A stretch of DNA of 64,000 bases from Atrina japonica (lineage: Eukaryota; Mollusca; Bivalvia; Pterioida; Pinnidae), in contig BROG01000650.1 in the NCBI GenBank assembly GCA_030159075.1, positions 1 to 64,000 on the forward strand. Reading direction: 5' to 3'. The position numbers and the translations under genes were made by a program. This document shows positions 1 to 13,300 of this stretch, one piece after another (the stretch's first letter is position 1; every line of letters starts with the position of its first letter). Below the pieces are notes generated by a model, which saw only the letters and a program-made list of their open reading frames with translations, did not search any database and was not told the DNA's origin.

Positions 1-569
1 TGGGAACAAATTGTTGGGTATGAAAATTACACTGACTAGAATGATCGTTCCTATTTGCCACCATACGTCCGAGACTAGTCACTTATCCAGTGAGAAATAA
101 AACGTTTTTCCTGTGCAGCTTGTCATAAAAAGTGAGTAGAATCTTCTGTATCTTATTTGAATCGGACAATAAGTTCATATGTTATCTCAGGTCATTCACG
201 TCCACATGACAGCTGTTTTGTTTGTAAACAAGTAAGGGAACCAAGCTATCATATGATCTGTAGGGCGGAGGTAATCTTGATCGGTAATAGGTTTTGAAAT
301 AAGATGATATGATTTACACCGTTAAGCTCTTTACTGAGGATGTTGACAAAATAAGAAGGTCACTCATTTGTTACACAAGATCGCATACAAAAGAACTGTG
401 AAATAATTTCCTGTCAACGTTTTAAGTATTTAATTTTTTTTGTGACAGGTAAAATCATTATTCGTTTGAACTTAACAGAGGAAACATCACTGTCAACTGA
501 CTCAACAGCCAACAGCTGAACAGGGAAACAAGAAGGGACCAAATTTAGGAAGACTCGAGATACACAAAA
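1..569. other. Upstream of the ACP7-like gene
   Basis: No coding signal. Bases about 55-185 resemble 13320-13490 (TTTTTCCTGTGCAG versus TTTTTCCCATGCAG, followed by GTTTGTCATAA and similar), a dispersed repeat. The promoter and 5' UTR of the phosphatase should lie in about 200-569, but I see no clear TATA box to place the start. Confidence 0.5.
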
Positions 570-672
570 ATGTCGATGTTTCACTTCGTCACGTTTGTTT
601 GTGTTGTTTATTTACTGGACTCAAGTTATTCTTTAGACATAACGCCACAACAGATGCATATATCTTTTGGAG
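570..672 (+). CDS. ACP7: ACP7-like exon 1 (signal peptide)
   Basis: Starts ATGTCGATG and encodes the signal peptide and the start of the mature protein ([14 protein letters not shown]). Donor is GTAATG at 673; phase 1 at the exit. Confidence 0.85.
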
Positions 673-3600
673 GTAATGACTAATGTACATAATACTTATA
701 ATATGAATATGATGAACTCAAAGTCACGTTAGATAATGAATTTGAAAATGAATTTGTAAAGCAATTGTGAAAATGAAAATATTTTTATTGATATAAGCAG
801 CGATATATAAAGCTTTTTATATCGCTGATATAAGTAATAAACAAAAAAGTACAACCTTTATCTTCTCATCAGTAAGTCTAATTTGTTTGTTCACTTGAAT
901 TTATCAATATAGCCTACATGTGCAGAGATGGGACAAAAGTATTTGGACACTATCATTTTTTAAAAAAAAATTTATATCATGTTTCATATAAAACCACATT
1001 TTTTTCAAGTAAATATTGCAAAGTCATTTCTGATCATTTCAATAGAATTTTCAAAGATTTCTCTCACATGTTTCTGGTTTTTTACCTAAAATTTTGGTCA
1101 AGTATGGTATTCCCGTATAAAACTAAGAACCAAATAGTTTCTCATCTCCATCGAGATATTTTTCATTCTCTTTCAAGAGTTCACATGTATTTTTGCACTG
1201 CTCATTACTTTGGCAAGAAAATTTAGTCTCCTTTCGATCAAACAAGCCACATTAGTTTGCCCAATTAAAAGGATTGTTTTCTCGATTCATCAATGTCCAT
1301 TTTGGACTGATTCTTATTGAGGTCGTCCACTTCCTCCCAGATTTTTGAAAGTCGTCTCATGTACTGACCAAGTCAGTGTTCACAGACACGCAAAAACCTG
1401 TGCGAATCATGCAGCTTCATTACGAAACACGCACAAAATCAAAACATTTCATGTGCATTCACATGTAGTGGATGCCTATCACATTATCATTCATATTGTC
1501 ATTGTATTAGTTACCCCATAGAAAAGTGTTGGTTATATTGTGATACACCATGGACGGGCACATAATTTCATGAGGGGCACAGCCCCCGAGTGAAATTATG
1601 CAAACGGTCATGGTGTATCACAGTATAACCTACACTTTTCTATGGAGTAAGTTTCTTTACCATACTATTGAAAATCAAATTTTGAAAGAATATAAAGACT
1701 AACTGTGAAACATAACGTTTTTTAAAAATGAAAAAAAAGAAATCCAGGAACAGTTATTTGCATATCAATTGTGGTCTACACTGAATAATCAAAATCCAAC
1801 GGTAAAGGTATGCCCCTCATTTGGACACCAGTGTATACAAATGTAGATGTATGCCGTGCAGTAAAAATCAACTCAAAAGCACAGCAGCTAACAAAATGAT
1901 TTAAACCATGTATATTTTAAATAAAAAATAATAATATTAGAAAAAAAAATACCCAAATATTTGCACCTCCCTATGATTGGCGAAACAGTTATATATAGCT
2001 CTTTCTTCCCTCTAACTTGAAATCCTGGATCCACCCTGGATCACTTTTTTGCCAGTTACAAACTATTGAAAAAAAGATAGAAAAGTTTCTGTATTCATTT
2101 GATCCATTGTCAAAAAATTATTTATCCCGACAGCTTGCTCATCTATTGTTTAATGATGCAGGGGCTGATCCAGGAATTTTCAAAGAGGGGCGTAAAGTTG
2201 TTTTTTGTTTTTTTGTTTTTTAGGGGGTTGTTGCGGCATATACATATTCATATATGATGAGAAAAGGCAAATGTAAATTTCACCGAAACATAGGGCAAAC
2301 AGTTTAGAGAGAAACTCAAATGAAATAAAGCATAATCAAAAGTCATAAAATCAAAAATATTCAGAAAAAGCTAGGGCGGGTACAGTATTCCAAGTTAGAG
2401 CAGGGGAAGGAAGAGTAGATAATCGTTTGAACGTAGCAAGACACGAAAATTTTGGTAATCTATTTTTATTCAATTTCGTACTTTTTATTTAAAAAAAATA
2501 TACTAGGTTTTAAACACTTTTGTCAACTTCTGGGTTCTCACCCAGCATGCTGAAAAATATTATGCAGTGCTTAGAGAGTTGATTTTTATCATACATACAT
2601 TTATGCTTTGGCATCCAAAGGGGGACATACATTCTTTACGCCCCTCAGAATCCACCACTGTGATGCTTCTGTTTAGTAAAACCAAGTGCAACTAATAAAT
2701 TTATACACATGCTATTTTTACCACATGAACGCATAGCAAATTTGGCCACATAAACGGTGTTTATCATTTACACGTATGTACATGTATAATGTACTTGTAA
2801 ACAAAATTTGCGCAATGAAATGGGTTTTGCATACAAAAGTATCTTTCACATTAAAAGTCACTATGTGAATGCAAAAAGTAAGTTTTATCACGTTAAAAAT
2901 GAGTTTTTGCATGCAACTTGCATGTTTTATTATTAAAGTGGTCATTGCATTAATTCATCCATTTTGTGTCCCAAACGGCCTTTCATACACATAGAAATCT
3001 GCACCCTTTTGTCACATTGTTTGCATGGCACCATACATTCTGATTTCCCTTCTCATATTTTTAAAGACAACATCAATAAACTTTATACTGGTATATGGAT
3101 GTGATCCTGTAAACATGAGCCCACATTTCCAGCATAAACATATACAGCAAAACCTGCTGTAGCGGCCACCTCTATATAAGGATTACCTGTTTATAAAGCC
3201 AGTTTCTTTAAGTACCTTGACTGCAACTTCAACTAAATTGAACCTGTGTACAAGGGTCACCTGCACATAAAGGTCAATATTTTCTGGTCCCTTGGGCGGT
3301 CCCTATATACAGGTTTCTCTGTATATACAATGTATTTCCAAATTCACCTTGGTCCGACTTAAGCTTGTCATCGATTCGTTATACATGTAATTTATTATGG
3401 AAGTGAGAACATGACTTCATACAATGTCATCTGAGTTGTGTAACTAGGTTCTTTCCTCCACCATTTAAAACTGGCTGCCACCATATAACTGAAGAATTTT
3501 TGAGTGCATCGTACGACGTACTATTAAAAATTTATACTGATCATGTATTCCCTTCCAATCTTTATATGTAAATTTTGTCTGACTAACTAATAATTAAGAT

Positions 3601-6600
3601 ATCATAATTAAGTTGATCATGTGATTAAATTTCAGATAGTCCAGACAAAATGTATGTGACATGGAGTACGATGAATCAGACAGGGAATGCCACTTGTTTA
3701 TATGGACAGAAATCATTGAATATGATCGCGAAAGGAATGACGACAAAGTTTGTGGACGGTGGAGCAGAACATCACACACAGTATATACACAGAGTATTTG
3801 TATCCAAGCTGGTGTCTGGGGGTCATTACAGTAAGTACATGTACACACATGATAAAATAATAGAATCCTATATTGTACATGGGTGTGTTGAGTGGATTAA
3901 TAGAATCCTACATGTTTGTGTTGAGTGGATTAATAGAATCCTACATGTTTGTGTTGAGTGGATTAATAGAATCTTACATGTTTGTGTTGAGTGGATTAAT
4001 AGAATCTTACATTTTTGTGTTTAGTGGATTAATAGAATCTTACATGTTTGTGTTTAGTGGATTAATAGAATCTTACATGTTTGTGTTTAGTGGATTAATA
4101 GAATCCTACATGGGTATGTTGCGTGGATTAATAGAATCCTACATGGGTATGTTTAGTGGATTAATAGAATCTTACATTGATATGTTTAGTGGATTAATAA
4201 AATCCTACATGGGTGTGTTGAGTGGCTTAATACAATCCTATACAGGTATGTTGAAAGGATTAATAGAATCCTACATGAATATGTTGAGTGGATTAATAGA
4301 ATCCTACATGGGAATGTTTAGTGGATTAATAGAATCTTACATTGATATGTTTAGTGGATTAATAAAATCCTACATGGGTGTGTTGAGAGGATTAATTGAT
4401 TCTTACATGTGTGTGGAGTGGATAAATAGAATCTTACATGTTTAATAGAATTTTACATGGGTATGTTTAGTGGATTAATAGTATCCTACATGGGTGTGTT
4501 AAGAGGATTAATAGGATCCTACATGGGTATGTTGAGTGGATTAATAGAATCTTACATTGGTATTTGGTATGTTTAGTGGATTAATAGAATCTTACATTGG
4601 TATGTTGAGTGGATTAATAGAATCTTACATGGGTATGTTGAGTGGATTAATAGAATCTTACATGGGTATGTTTAGTGGATTAATAGAATCTTACATTGGT
4701 ATGTTGAGTGGATTAATAGAATCTTACATGGGTATATTTAGTGGATTAAAAGAATCTTACATGGGTATGTTTAGTGGATTAATACATGTAGAATCCTACA
4801 TGGGTATGTTTAGTAGATTAATGGAATCTTACATGGGTATATTTAGTGGATTACTAGAATCTTACATGGGTATGTTTAGTGGATTAATAGAATCCTATAC
4901 GGGTATGTTTAGTGGATTAATAGAATCTTACATGGGTATATTTAGTGGATTAATAGAATCTTACATGGGTGTGTTGAGTCGCTTAATAGAATCCTATACA
5001 GGTATGTTTAGTGGATTGATAGAATCTTTCATGGGTATATTTAGTAAATTAATGCGGTGGGTGTGACTGGTCAACAGAAGATGCTTACTTCTACATCTGG
5101 CACCTGATCTCACCTCCGGATTCCCAGAGGTCAGTGTTTGCCCAGTGTTCACTACATTTGTACATGTATATTTGTCTCCTGGACATACTGAAGATTAATA
5201 CAATGTACTTTGGTATTAGTAATTTTAACATCATATGAAATGTTCAATTTTTACACTTTACCATACATGTCTGTTTTTTCCCTATGCCTTCATGTTGTTT
5301 ATCCTCCCTTACAGTGTACCAGTGTGGAAATGGTCTAGTCTACAGTAAAATCTTCAAGTTTAGAGCAATGAAAACTGGCAATGATGGACCTGTCAGACTT
5401 GCTGTGTTTGGGGATATGGGAAGTGTTAATGCTCAGTCCCTTCCTAGATTGGAAAAGGATGTTCAGAATGACATGTATGATGCTATCCTTCATGTGGGTA
5501 AGTTTTTTCATCCTGTCACCCCTAAGTATTCTTATGGCATGCTCTTTTCTGTTGTTTTTAGATCAGTCATTTATATGGTCAAAGGATAGAAAGGCCTTCA
5601 AAGGGTAAAATACATGTACATACATTGTGTACACAGAAAGCATGTGTTGTGTTTCAGAGGTTAATACCCCCAGTATCTTAATGGTATGCTCTTAATTTAC
5701 TATTGTCTAAAGCCAGTCCATTTTATGGTCTGCAGTGTTGAAGGACTTATTCACCTTATCAGTCAGTCTCTGTATAATGATTGTATATACAGGTATGCTA
5801 GATAAACTGTATGTATGTACATGTATGCACAGCCTATCTGATAGCTTGAAATATTTGTTGCTTAAATTCAAGGCTCACACTGGGCCAAAATATAGTCAGT
5901 TGCAGTTTGGATTAGCAAGGTCATTGAATAATAATAAAATATGTTTTGTAATTTTATGCAAAATTGTGGCAAAGTGCTAAATATATACTTGTGTACATAC
6001 ATGTGATGTAAATATTGCAAACGATTTGCAAATCTGGAGGTTGACTGGATTGGGAAAATTTTCAAGACATTGTTACCAACCAAGCATGCCTTTATTTATG
6101 TTGTGTGTGTTTTAAACATAATTGTCTGATTATGCAATATTTGTCTCTTTTAAATAACAACACGATACACATAAAACATGCACCCAAGTGAGATAGAAAA
6201 TATTGGCCAGAAAATTAGCTAAATACAGTTTGTTTTAGACAGATAAAATAAAAATAAATTAGTCAATGGCCAATGGCTACATTGGCTAATGGCAGGATGA
6301 GCCATGTTTTTTCTAAACTGCTACAGAGCTTCTGGTTCACTTACTAATATAGGTGTAAATCATATGAACTTTAAATATGTTTAATATCTCATGCTAATTA
6401 GTATTATAAGATACACCATTTCACAAAATGTTTGATTTCAATAGACTTCTTTTACACAATTAGGGGCTTCATGGCCTACTGGCTAGTGGTTATAACAGCA
6501 TCACGCTTTTAGCCATGAGAGTCTTTCATTTATAGTCAGCGCAGGTTTGAGGTCTGCTGGAACCTAAGTTGATTTTTGTGTGAAAGTTTGCCAGTTGACA

Positions 6601-9600
6601 TGCAGAAGACCAGTGGTCTCTTCTTGGGTACATTTTAATGGGTTTCTCTCCATCCACCAATAAAAAACTGGCTGCTATTATATAACTGAAAAATTGTTGT
6701 GTGCGGTATAAAACATGATTTAAAATTCATATCTTTTACGTAATTTGCACGGTGATCTCGTCTTAAAAAATGGGGAAATTTATTTGTTTAACAGGCTCTA
6801 GTCTTATGTAGAACTAGCAAATTCAAACTTTTGGTGTCTCTTGCCAAAAATGGCCTAGGAAAAACCCTGTTATGATAGGTAAAATAACAGATTTTGATGT
6901 TTGTAAGTGTTTATTATGCTTTTTTTTTCTACAGGTGACTTTGCTTATGATATGGACAGTGTAAGTTGTTTTTTCTTTTTGATATTTTTTATTCTTTTAC
7001 ACATGTTAACTTACACGGGGTTAACACAGTCCTTGAAAAGTGCTTGAATATAGACTTAGTCCTGGAAAAGTGCTTAAAAACAAAATTACCTTAGAAAAGT
7101 GCTTGAATTTAGTGAAAAATGCTTGATTATAATTTCATCAGATTGCTTTAATTCTACTTCTTGCGTGTTTATTCATCATCAAGGAAAGACTTTAACACAC
7201 AAAACTTAGCTCATCATGATATATAGAATCATGACCTGACATACAAATGTATTCATTTGAAGGAAAGCTTTTTTGTGATGCTGTACTGCTGGATCTCTTT
7301 AGTACTAGTGTTAATGGAACTGTAAGAAGTATTTTGAGGAATGTGAATGAATGTGAAAGAACGAACCATGCTCACATTTTTTTTTTTTTAACTTTCATTG
7401 GTTTGACTTGCAAAGGACTTAAATAGCTTAATCATTCCCATTGAAAGTGCTTGTAAACTGCTTGAAAAACACTCTGGAAGTCCTGGAAAAGTGCTTAAAA
7501 TTTTTTTTTCATTGGTTGTATGAACCATGTTACATCACACTTCCATTTTAAAAAAATTGATAATGATTTTTCAAAAAATTCTACTTGGTCATCTGTCTGT
7601 CACTCCTTGTTATTTACCAGTACATGTACTGTATACGGTAGGCCCTACCTGAAATTTGTTGCTCCTGTTATATTTTCGCCATCTTCGTCCTTTGATGAAA
7701 ATTTAAAGCAAAATTTTCAAGCCCAATAATTTTGAAGCACGAACATACAATTTACATGCCATCCATGAGCCAATTGTGATTTAGGGCAAATGTGGTGAAT
7801 ATGTATTCTGCTGTAAAAGGGCGAAACTGAGCAGGGGCAAAAATTACCAGAGGCGAAAATTTCCAGGTATACAGTATGACTGAGCCTTTTTAGAGTTTTG
7901 TGTACATTTTTTATTATTTCAAACTTTTTCTGGTAATTTATTGGTTATATATTCTTTAAACTACAGATATCAAGACAAATACCAGACTGAATGTAAACAA
8001 ACATTTGGACCCCAATAGGCCAAATATTTGTTAGATACAATGTAAAAATCAGAAATAAATGTTTCAGTTTCTTGTGTATGCTTTTATAAAGGTACACATG
8101 TACATTGTTATATCTCTTACCACCAGAAAAAGTTTAATTTCCAATTGTGGTCATTCTAGGCAAGTGTTTGTTTACGGAAGTGGTCTGCCAAAAATGTTTT
8201 CACTGTACTTCTACATGAGTTTGATTATAAGTTACTTTGCATTTTTCTGTAGCATTTATGGAGCTGATATTCATTCCCATTCCCAATACAAAATAACATG
8301 ATTGTGTTTTTTTCCTAATTGACGAAATATTATCACAATTTGGTATACAGCCATGGCCATATTGAATTAATGCAGAGGGAATGCATTTTTAAAAAAAAGC
8401 GATTCCATTACATTTAGGTTTACCAATAAATGTGAGCATACATTTTTTTCTTCAAAATTTACACAAATTCACATAAAAAAGCCTACTAAGTCACTGTTAT
8501 GGCAGTTCCCCAAAACTAGCAGAAAAAAGTATTGTTACTCAAGGTAAGAATGGAAGTATAAGCATAAGTAAGTAGATATATGATACACTCCTTTTTGCCA
8601 ATGATAAATCATACAATAGACCCTTTCATGATAACTGCGGTCCTATAACTTTGAGGGAATAAATGATACAGATTCCCGGAAAAAATGACGTCAAGAAACA
8701 ATCAGTTGCTATAACGACATCTATATTTTTGCGGGTATATAATTCAGAGATATATCAAAGCATTGTAGCTGCATGCAAGGAGACTTCCCATATATTTGAC
8801 AATACATATATAGTACTTATATACATATGTATGTTTTTCTGTAGTCCATAATTTCGCAATTTTTCTTAATTTTATTATTTTTTAATGAAAATACATTACA
8901 TGTATATCTTATAAAGTAACCGTCATAATTTACACCTAAGTTAAGACACTTCACAGATCGAGTGACAACCCATTTGTTGTATCCTTGCGTATAAAATATT
9001 GTGGAATCAGAAAATTTGATTGTGGTTTTAATTTCGTTTATTTTGGTGTTTTCATTTATCAAAAAAAAATTAAATAATGACGAAATTTTACTAAATTACA
9101 CTTAGTGATAGAACAATGTTATATATTTTTAAAAAAAAACATTTTTAATTTCAACAAAATATAATGACAACAAAATTGTTTTATTTTTAAAACCACGAAA
9201 TTTTAATCTCATGAAATTTGTTGTTTGCTTTGTAGGATAATGGTAAAACTGGTGACAAATTTATGAATAACATTGAATCAATAGCTGCAACTGTGCCATA
9301 TATGACTTGTCCAGGGAATCACGAAAACAAATAGTGAGTGATAATATTCGGGCTTACTAAATACTAGTCTAATTAAAAACTCATATCTCACTGCTCCCAG
9401 TTTTCCTGTAATGTGGCGTAGAGGATCTAACGCAATTCACTGTTTGGTCACATACAGATGACCTCTGGTAGATGTGTAATGTTGGACCAGTGAAAATGTG
9501 ACTTACAAGATTTTGAAAGTTCGTTGAATGGCAAAGAGATGTAATTTGTCGTATTGTTTTTATTGTAATAAAGAAAGTCGGTCCAAAAAATATTCATTCA

Positions 9601-9956
9601 AAATATCTTTGGTGAATCGATCCTATCCAAGGTTATGAAAAGAATACTTTACTTCCGGAATTTATGTGTTCAGTGTTGTTTATAATGTTAAAAATGTTTA
9701 CGTCTCTTTGCCATTTCATAAACTTACAAGATCACATACTCAGAATTTGAGGTATATTACTCAAATAATTTTTTAATATATCTGAAGCTTTCTTACTGTT
9801 ATAATGGGTCATAATTTTCATGTTCAGCTGCTGCAAAAACGTGTGTTTTTACCTTAAAATTATTAAAAACTAGTTAAGCTTGAGTGCTGATTAAATGTAG
9901 TGACTTCAGGCCCAGATAAGGGTCACAGATAAATGTATTATATATATATATATATA

Positions 9957-10020
<64 letters not shown>

Positions 10021-10038
10021 TATTTATATATATACTAT

Positions 10039-10073
<35 letters not shown>

Positions 10074-10334
10074 CACATATTTATATATATACTTATATAT
10101 ATATATATACACACACACATATATATATATGGTTTTCTCTTACACATGACTTCTGTATCTCTGACACATATAATCTTTTCAGGATGCAAAACATGAATAT
10201 TAGTGAGTCCCTAATGATGCACAAAAACTTGGTAATTCTTTTTCAACCTGAGACTGAAAATGTGTGCCTTTGTTTTCATGGATTTTCTTGAATTACATTG
10301 ACTTGGGGACTCACAATTTTTTAGAAGGACTCAG

Positions 10335-10371
<37 letters not shown>

Positions 10372-13300
10372 GTTTATTAACGAGCCTGTTACATATACCC
10401 TCACAGGTCCAGGCTCCCTGCAAGGTCCAAAAAGACAAGAACATACATGTACACTAAACACATATGAATACACTGTGTCCAACTTAAATGTTCACATTTT
10501 TTTCACAATATGATACGTACATATTCAAACGTAAACAGATTTTGCTCTCAGCTTATCCTTCAAGGATTTTTTTTATACATGTACATAACATTGTAATTTT
10601 TAGTTCCCTATCTTTAAAGATTTTTATGTATGTATAAAATTTATGAATTTATTTTAGTTTTATTTCAGATTTTACACATACATGTACATATTGATTAGTA
10701 ATATATATCGAATATTTGTACTATTTCCAGGTAATATTAATTATCTGTGATATAGACAAGTTTCATTCCTAAGAATAAATCTTGTGTATACACACCTGTA
10801 TACACACAGGTATATTGTATACACCAAAATATTATTTTATGACAACATATTACTAAAACTGTGAAACCTGTATACCTGAACATATACTATGCATTCATAC
10901 TCCTGTTTAATCATAATTCTATATTTCCATAAATATATAAGTATTCACCTAGATACATATATATAAGATCAGAAACTTGTGGAGAAAGTTAGAATTCTGG
11001 ATAAATGAGAATAACACCTATAGCTATAATTTCAATCTTTTAAATATACTCTTTCTGTTTGATGGATATAAGCACAAAGCAATTAATATTTGTATTATTT
11101 TAATCAAAAGATATATCTATAAATGTAGAATCTCAAAAACAGTAGTTGTTTTTGATGATTGTAAAAAATATCTTCAGGACTATTATGTCACGGAAAAACT
11201 AAGGTACAGTATTAAGGGTGAACATGACAAATTTAATGAAACATGGCAAGTTATACATAACAAACTATCTGTTTAAAAAATATGACAAGGTTATTATTAT
11301 TATATTGTATATCTGTAAAACTTCAAAGTATTTAATATCATAACAGAAGAATGTCGGTGAAATTAATAAATTATAATACAACGGTTCGATGACGTGAGGT
11401 AGTTAGGTATTTTGTCTATTTGAGTATAATCGGTATACATGTATATGGGTGTGTATGTAAATGTATGTATATGTATAGTAAATTCTTATCTATGTAAGTA
11501 TGCATGTATGATTGTACAGGAGTATGAATACATTGTATATGTTAAGGTACACACGTTGCACAGTTTAAATAATATGTTATCTCAGAATAATATTTATGTG
11601 TGTGTGTAATATGCGTGTGCTTGTGCATATGTGTATATTCATGTGCATTCATCTCCAAGTAATTGGTATACATGTTTATGGATGTGTATATAAATGTATG
11701 TATATGTATCTAGGACTCAGGAAATTTGTTCTTGTGGGTCCCTGGGACTCATTAAAATAACATCGTAGGGAAATCTATATATATATATATAATTAAAGGG
11801 GCATTAGCTGCGTTTTTGGGTTTTTTTGGGTTTTTTTTTTAATTCCCCTTTTTACTACTGACTACTTAGATAGATATACAAAAACATAAAAGAGATACAT
11901 GTATACACATGCATAAAAATTCTTACAATCCTATATATTTTGTGAAAATTTTTTCAGAAACCCAGATCTGGCACTTTTTCACTTGCAATTGAAAAACTCA
12001 TCCTTACTATTTGTATATGAATTCTACACCGTACCTGACCTTATTTCCACAAAATATGTAGGAATTTAAGATTTTTTTATGTCTTTATAGCTCATATTTG
12101 TTAAAGTACAAGTAGTAAAAGTAGCAAAAATCAAAATATTTTTTTTTTGGGGGGGGGGGGGGGGGGTATGGTAAACACAGCTCTGTACTTTTAGTCACAA
12201 CTCATGCCCTATCATCCATGATCACTGATTTCAATATAGATTTCAGAGGTATAAGTGCTGCAGATAGTAGCTGCATATTTTACACATAAAAAATCCGTAC
12301 ATTGTATGTGCATGTAAGATAAATATCCCTATCTCTGTTCATATCTGAAACCATAAAACATAGCTTGCTGGATCTATTTGTGGTCTAAGATTTACATTAA
12401 AGTACAACTCTAAGAGTACGCCGATACTTACAAACAAACAAAACTTTGATGTACACTTAAATTTGTGCATAAGTTAAAGACAATTTGGACCACACTTAGG
12501 TAAACATTGATCACATTAACAATGTAAGTATCAATTCCTTGTCGTAACCGACTAAATGCAAAAACAAAAATATTACATTGTATTATCAGGCCAATCAGTG
12601 TTATTGTAAGTGTGTTAGATATGCGACTAAAAGTATGTCAGGTAGGAGGAATATATTCACACGACTGTCATGCACATACATGTATAACCGAAAAAAAATC
12701 TAGTCACATGTTTGTTGTGTACATATCGGAAACATCTATTTATACGGCAGTGGTGTGTAGCATATATATTTTTTGGAGCATATTTGCAAGACCATGGTGT
12801 ACAAATTCTAAAAATTTCTGAAATTTGTTCAGGCCTGCACAGATCTAAATACAGTGTCATATTTACCTATTCACAAATTGTAATGTTGTCCACATTAATT
12901 TGTGGTTTTTCAAGTTTTAAAGTGGAAGGCGGTAGTCTACTGCACTTTTCCATGCTGGTTGTCACATGTTTAATAATCAACAAAATATCTGCTTATCGAT
13001 CTGAAAGCCGTGTGCTTGACTCATTTGCATCATAGAATAATATACATTATATAACGTTGATGCACTCAGTCTAAGTTTTATGAATGAAGTTAATGTCGGA
13101 GAAATATTTATCTACATGTAGATCAAATTAATGAAATATTTTCTCGATAATTTTGTTAGCAGAATTTGTTCAAATGTGGTGGTGTCAAAATAATTATTAC
13201 TCCCTTGTATAGTACAATCCATATAACCTGGTGCGATGGAGTCTTATGAACCCTTTCTTGACCAGGGCGAGTTTAAATTTTAGGTAATAAAGCATAACAT

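Larger units (their letters stand above)
673..3635 (+). other. ACP7-like intron 1
   Basis: 3-kb intron. It holds a partial copy of the 22185-22668 fold-back family at about 922-1220, a perfect-looking 140-bp fold-back at 1511-1650, an ACCTG-type repeat at about 3145-3325 and a SINE 3' tail at 3448-3530. Short open frames here have no recognisable product. Confidence 0.6.
6961..9235 (+). other. ACP7-like intron 4
   Basis: No gene seen. About 7025-7500 repeats TCCTGGAAAAGTGCTTGAAT-like segments several times in loose tandem (7021, 7062, 7092, 7447, 7480). A partial fold-back (family TAGACCCTTTAGCAGTAAC) lies near 8619-8745. Confidence 0.55.

Noticed and set aside
3873..5066. Long open frames of repeated 11-residue units as a protein with tandem repeats
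   Set aside because: They lie in an intron between two secure phosphatase exons and exist only because the DNA unit is 33 bp; no start, splice or codon-bias evidence supports coding.
10977..11276. Independent 99-residue gene
   Set aside because: The sequence is the C-terminal end of a LINE ORF2, with no upstream part.
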